Translations under genes and position numbers: made by a program
Notes under the pieces: generated by a model
Database searches by the model: none
What the model was told of the DNA's origin: nothing
What the model saw: the letters and a program-made list of their open reading frames with translations, nothing else
Assembly (NCBI GenBank): GCA_938084085.1
Contig: CALKDV010000437.1
Location: 1-17,557, forward strand
Length of the DNA stretch: 17,557 nucleotides
Direction of reading: 5' to 3'
Origin: an uncultured Nannocystaceae bacterium
Lineage (GTDB): Bacteria > Myxococcota_A > Polyangia > Nannocystales > Nannocystaceae
Shown here: positions 14,935-17,557 of the stretch, in pieces
How positions within the stretch are numbered: position 1 is the stretch's first letter
Layout of the letters: each line of letters starts with the position of its first letter

Positions 14935-16872
14935 ATGTCCCCGGCTCTGCTCCTCGCGAAGACAAAAAAACCTGAGGTCATCATCGCAGCCAACGACCTG
15001 CAGATGACGACGGCGTGCTTGTGGCTGGCGGTTCTTGGACTGGTGGTGTTCTTCGCGCTGCGCCCCACGCTCTGGCGTCGGTTGGTGCTGAAGCGGGTGG
15101 ATCCGCGGCCTGCGGCGCTCATTCGTATCTTCCTCGGGATCACGGTCTTGTGGACGGTGGCGGACCTCTTGATTTGGGGGAGGTTTTTGTTCACCGACGA
15201 AGGTCTTTACCTGACGGACATGGCGCGCGAACGCTTTGGTGACCGACTCCGCAAGGTTTGGGACCCCGAGCAAGGGTTTGAGAGCGTCCCCATGATGTTC
15301 GGGGTCTTGGCGTCGAAATGGACGGTGCTTCACATGCGCAGCGATCCACCCTTCGTCTGGGGAATCTTCGCTGCGACCATGGCCGCGAATGTGGCGATGA
15401 TCGTGGGGTGGCGCACCAGGATCAGCACCGCCCTCACATTTCTCGGCGTCATGCAGATCTACAATTATTCGCCGATCTGGTACGCCGGGGGCGACACGGT
15501 GACGCGGACCATGATTTTCCTGGGGCTATTTTGTCGCTGGGGGGAGGCTTACTCCGTCGACACCTGGCGACGGAGGAAGCGCGCGATCTTGGGAGGCGCG
15601 ACCTCCTTCCCGGCGCTTCGCGCGATTCCTGTGTGGCCGCAGCGCATCATGATCCTCCAACTCGCCATTATCTACTGCGCGACCGGGCTGCTGAAGAGCG
15701 GCAGCACGTGGGGCGTCTATGGCAGCGCGATCTACTACGCGATGAGTTTGGATCATTTCTATCGGATGCCGCTGACAGGTCTGACGACGCTCCTGCAACG
15801 CAGCGGGGTTTTGATGATCTCTACCTGGGTGGTGCATTGGTGGGAGTCCTTGTTCCCGATGCTTTTGGTGGGCCTCGCGGTGCGCGACTACGAGCGCGCG
15901 CGCACGCTCGGCGACCCGGAGGGCTGGCTGATCGCGTCGCGCGCTCGACGTTGGATCTCGTGGTTGGTGCTGGGCCTGGGCTGGGTTGGGTTTTCGTTGG
16001 CCACCCGAATCGCGATCACGTACTACTACGATCCCAAGTATCTCCCGAAGCTCCTCGAGCTTGGGAAAGATGGGTTGGGATGGTTCGTATTTGGGATGAT
16101 GATCGCCCTCCCGACGGTGGCAATCGTCGGGTATCGAGCGGTGCGACGCCGGCGCCCCGGCGCCCACGCGTTCGCGCTGCGGTGGCTGTTTGGCAAGCGG
16201 GTGTGGTTGACGCTGGGCGTCATGATGCATCTCGGGATTGAGGTGTCCATGAACGTCGGCACCTTCGTGCAGGTCATGGTCGCCATCTACCCCGCGTTTC
16301 TACGTGGACGCGATGTGACGGCCATTTGGCGCTATCTGGGTTCTTCGGTTCGGCCGCAGCAGACCGGTGGCGTCGCGACGCTGAGACAGCGAGTGAAGGC
16401 CTGGGCCGTGGCGACACGAGACACAGCGACCAGGGGCGCCGCACCTCGATGGATCACCGTGCTCATCACCTCATCCTGGGCGCATCGCGTCGCGCGACTG
16501 CTAGAGGCCGGGCCCGTCCGTTGGGCCAGCACTCTCGTTTCGCGTGGACCGGGCTCGCAGTGGATCGTGCTCCACGCGCCAGACGACGCCAGCGTTCGGA
16601 GGGCGGCGTTGCTACGCTGCTGGGACGTGATGGAGCTGGTGACCTTTGAATGTGTGGAGACGGCGACGCCCGGTGAGCTTTGGATTCGCGACGCGAGCGG
16701 CGATGAATTGCGAGGTCCGCTCGCCGCGGCACGCTTGGGAAGAATTTTTCCGGGTCTTTGGTGCGTGTTTCTCCCGGGTGTGTTGGTCGAGATGGTGTGT
16801 GGCCGGACACGCGGCGTGGGGCTGCGGCGCGTGGTGGGTCGTGCCCACCTTCGCCTGCTCGCGCAGCGATAA
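14935..16872 (+). CDS. HTTM-domain membrane protein with DCC/DUF393-like C-terminus
   Basis: A 645-residue protein. Residues about 50-465 match the HTTM (vitamin K-dependent gamma-carboxylase-like) membrane domain: DPRPAALIRIFLGITVLW, FLFTDEGLY, then the hallmark LLKSGSTWGVYGSAIYYAM (252-270) and several further helices including VHWWESLFPMLLVGLAV. Residues about 470-540 are a basic soluble linker. Residues 543-642 resemble the DCC/DUF393 thiol-oxidoreductase-like domain: WIVLHAPDDASVRRAALLRCWD lines up with the family's VLYDGDCxxCRRA start, and ELWIRDASGD, LRGPLAAARLGRIFPGLW match its later part, but both motif cysteines are absent. The family is common in myxobacteria; its function is not established. 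No good ribosome binding site precedes 14935, and ATG 15004 is an alternative. It converges on the FAD dehydrogenase with one base between stops. Confidence 0.8.
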   Translation: MSPALLLAKTKKPEVIIAANDLQMTTACLWLAVLGLVVFFALRPTLWRRLVLKRVDPRPAALIRIFLGITVLWTVADLLIWGRFLFTDEGLYLTDMARERFGDRLRKVWDPEQGFESVPMMFGVLASKWTVLHMRSDPPFVWGIFAATMAANVAMIVGWRTRISTALTFLGVMQIYNYSPIWYAGGDTVTRTMIFLGLFCRWGEAYSVDTWRRRKRAILGGATSFPALRAIPVWPQRIMILQLAIIYCATGLLKSGSTWGVYGSAIYYAMSLDHFYRMPLTGLTTLLQRSGVLMISTWVVHWWESLFPMLLVGLAVRDYERARTLGDPEGWLIASRARRWISWLVLGLGWVGFSLATRIAITYYYDPKYLPKLLELGKDGLGWFVFGMMIALPTVAIVGYRAVRRRRPGAHAFALRWLFGKRVWLTLGVMMHLGIEVSMNVGTFVQVMVAIYPAFLRGRDVTAIWRYLGSSVRPQQTGGVATLRQRVKAWAVATRDTATRGAAPRWITVLITSSWAHRVARLLEAGPVRWASTLVSRGPGSQWIVLHAPDDASVRRAALLRCWDVMELVTFECVETATPGELWIRDASGDELRGPLAAARLGRIFPGLWCVFLPGVLVEMVCGRTRGVGLRRVVGRAHLRLLAQR

Positions 16873-16873
16873 G

Positions 16874-17557
16874 TCACGTGCCGCGAGTGCGCAGGGCGGC
16901 CGCGACGTGGACACCGTCCAGGGCGGCGCTAATGATTCCTCCTGCGTAGCCGGCTCCCTCGCCACACGGGTACAGCCCCGCGAGCCCCTTGGACTCAAGG
17001 GTGTCGCGATCGCGGACGAGCCTGACCGGGGAAGAGGTGCGGCTCTCCACACCGACCGCTACGGCGTCGTGGGAAACAAACCCCGGCATTTTGGTCGCCA
17101 GGATCTTGAGCGCCTCTCGCAGCGGAGGTGCGAGGGGGCCGAGCACGTCAGACAGATCCACCGCATGAAGACCTCGGTGGTAGCTCGAGGACGGGAGCGT
17201 GTGACCGGTAGTCCCCTCGACGAAGTCGCGGAGCGTCTGCGCCGGCGCGATGTAGTCACCGCCACCTGCGGCGAAGGCCCGACATTCGAGGCGCTCTTGA
17301 AGCTGCAGACCCGCGGTGAGGTCGTCGGGGTTGAGGCCGGCTGCGCGAAGCTGGGAGGGGCCGACCTCAGTGACAAACCCGCTGTTGGCGAATCGGCCCT
17401 TGCGGCGGGCTGGACTCCAGCCATTGACTACTTGCTGGCCTGGGATGGTAGAGGCGGGCACCATGACGCCCCCCGGACACATACAAAATGAAAAAACCCC
17501 CGCGCCGTCGACTTGTTCGACGAGGCGATAGCTGGCCGCACCGAGCGCGCAGTGTCC
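16874..17557 (-). CDS. FAD-dependent dehydrogenase (COG2509-like), C-terminal part
   Basis: The minus-strand frame is open to the right edge, so 227 C-terminal residues are visible and the FAD-binding N-terminus lies outside. The segment follows the conserved pattern of the uncharacterised COG2509 FAD dehydrogenases: LGAASYRLVEQ, FSFCMCPGGVMVPAS, VVNGWSPARRKGRFANSGFV, GLQLQERLECRAFAAGGGDY, APAQTLRDF, then GVESRTSSPVRLVRD and GLYPCGEGAGYAGGIISAALDG near the end, where GEGAGYAGG contacts the FAD as in related flavoproteins. Family knowledge: cytoplasmic NAD(P)/FAD-dependent oxidoreductase of unknown substrate. An ATG within the frame at 17482 is internal, not the start, because conserved sequence continues upstream of it. 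Stop TGA is at 16874-16876. Confidence 0.9.
   Translation of the reverse strand, partial: GHCALGAASYRLVEQVDGAGVFSFCMCPGGVMVPASTIPGQQVVNGWSPARRKGRFANSGFVTEVGPSQLRAAGLNPDDLTAGLQLQERLECRAFAAGGGDYIAPAQTLRDFVEGTTGHTLPSSSYHRGLHAVDLSDVLGPLAPPLREALKILATKMPGFVSHDAVAVGVESRTSSPVRLVRDRDTLESKGLAGLYPCGEGAGYAGGIISAALDGVHVAAALRTRGT

Overview
The window is GC-rich, densely coded bacterial chromosome. The most telling clue to the host is a secreted lipoprotein whose linker is a long run of Gly-Asp pairs. Such GD-repeat linkers are, to my knowledge, characteristic of myxobacteria of the Nannocystineae type (Nannocystis, Plesiocystis, Enhygromyxa and relatives). The HTTM protein, the large GT-C-like membrane protein and the S9 peptidase also fit a myxobacterium, so this is an inference from several weak signs. 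I see no rRNA, tRNA, CRISPR array, insertion sequence or phage gene, and no gene-free stretch longer than 300 bases. The longest gap is 238 bases (14697-14934).

Region by region. 1-282: C-terminal end of an M17 leucyl aminopeptidase, cut by the window edge. 342-1750: a two-gene translationally coupled unit, a dihydroneopterin aldolase (FolB) fused to a cupin domain followed by a short-chain dehydrogenase. 1754-4231 (minus): the DEAH-type helicase HrpB, ending 3 bases from the dehydrogenase. 4333-6683: the ferrous iron uptake operon feoA-feoB with a 4-base overlap. 6718-7143 (minus): a solitary ExbD/TolR-type protein. 7306-8154: the GD-repeat lipoprotein, followed by a 13-bp tandem duplication and a strong hairpin. 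8246-11098 (minus): a 950-residue membrane protein. 11241-14696: D-3-phosphoglycerate dehydrogenase (serA) followed at short distance by a lipoprotein-type prolyl oligopeptidase. 14935-16872: an HTTM membrane protein with what looks like a cysteine-less DCC/DUF393 domain at its C-terminus. 16874-17557 (minus): C-terminal part of a COG2509-type FAD-dependent dehydrogenase, running off the right edge.

Most of this is housekeeping metabolism (folate, serine, iron, RNA helicase) interspersed with envelope proteins. I do not see a multi-gene defence, secretion or biosynthetic system. The most unusual items are two domain architectures (FolB-cupin; HTTM plus degenerate DCC), the hexanucleotide repeat behind the Gly-Asp linker, and a recurring CTAGA-centred motif just upstream of several genes that may be the local -10 promoter element.
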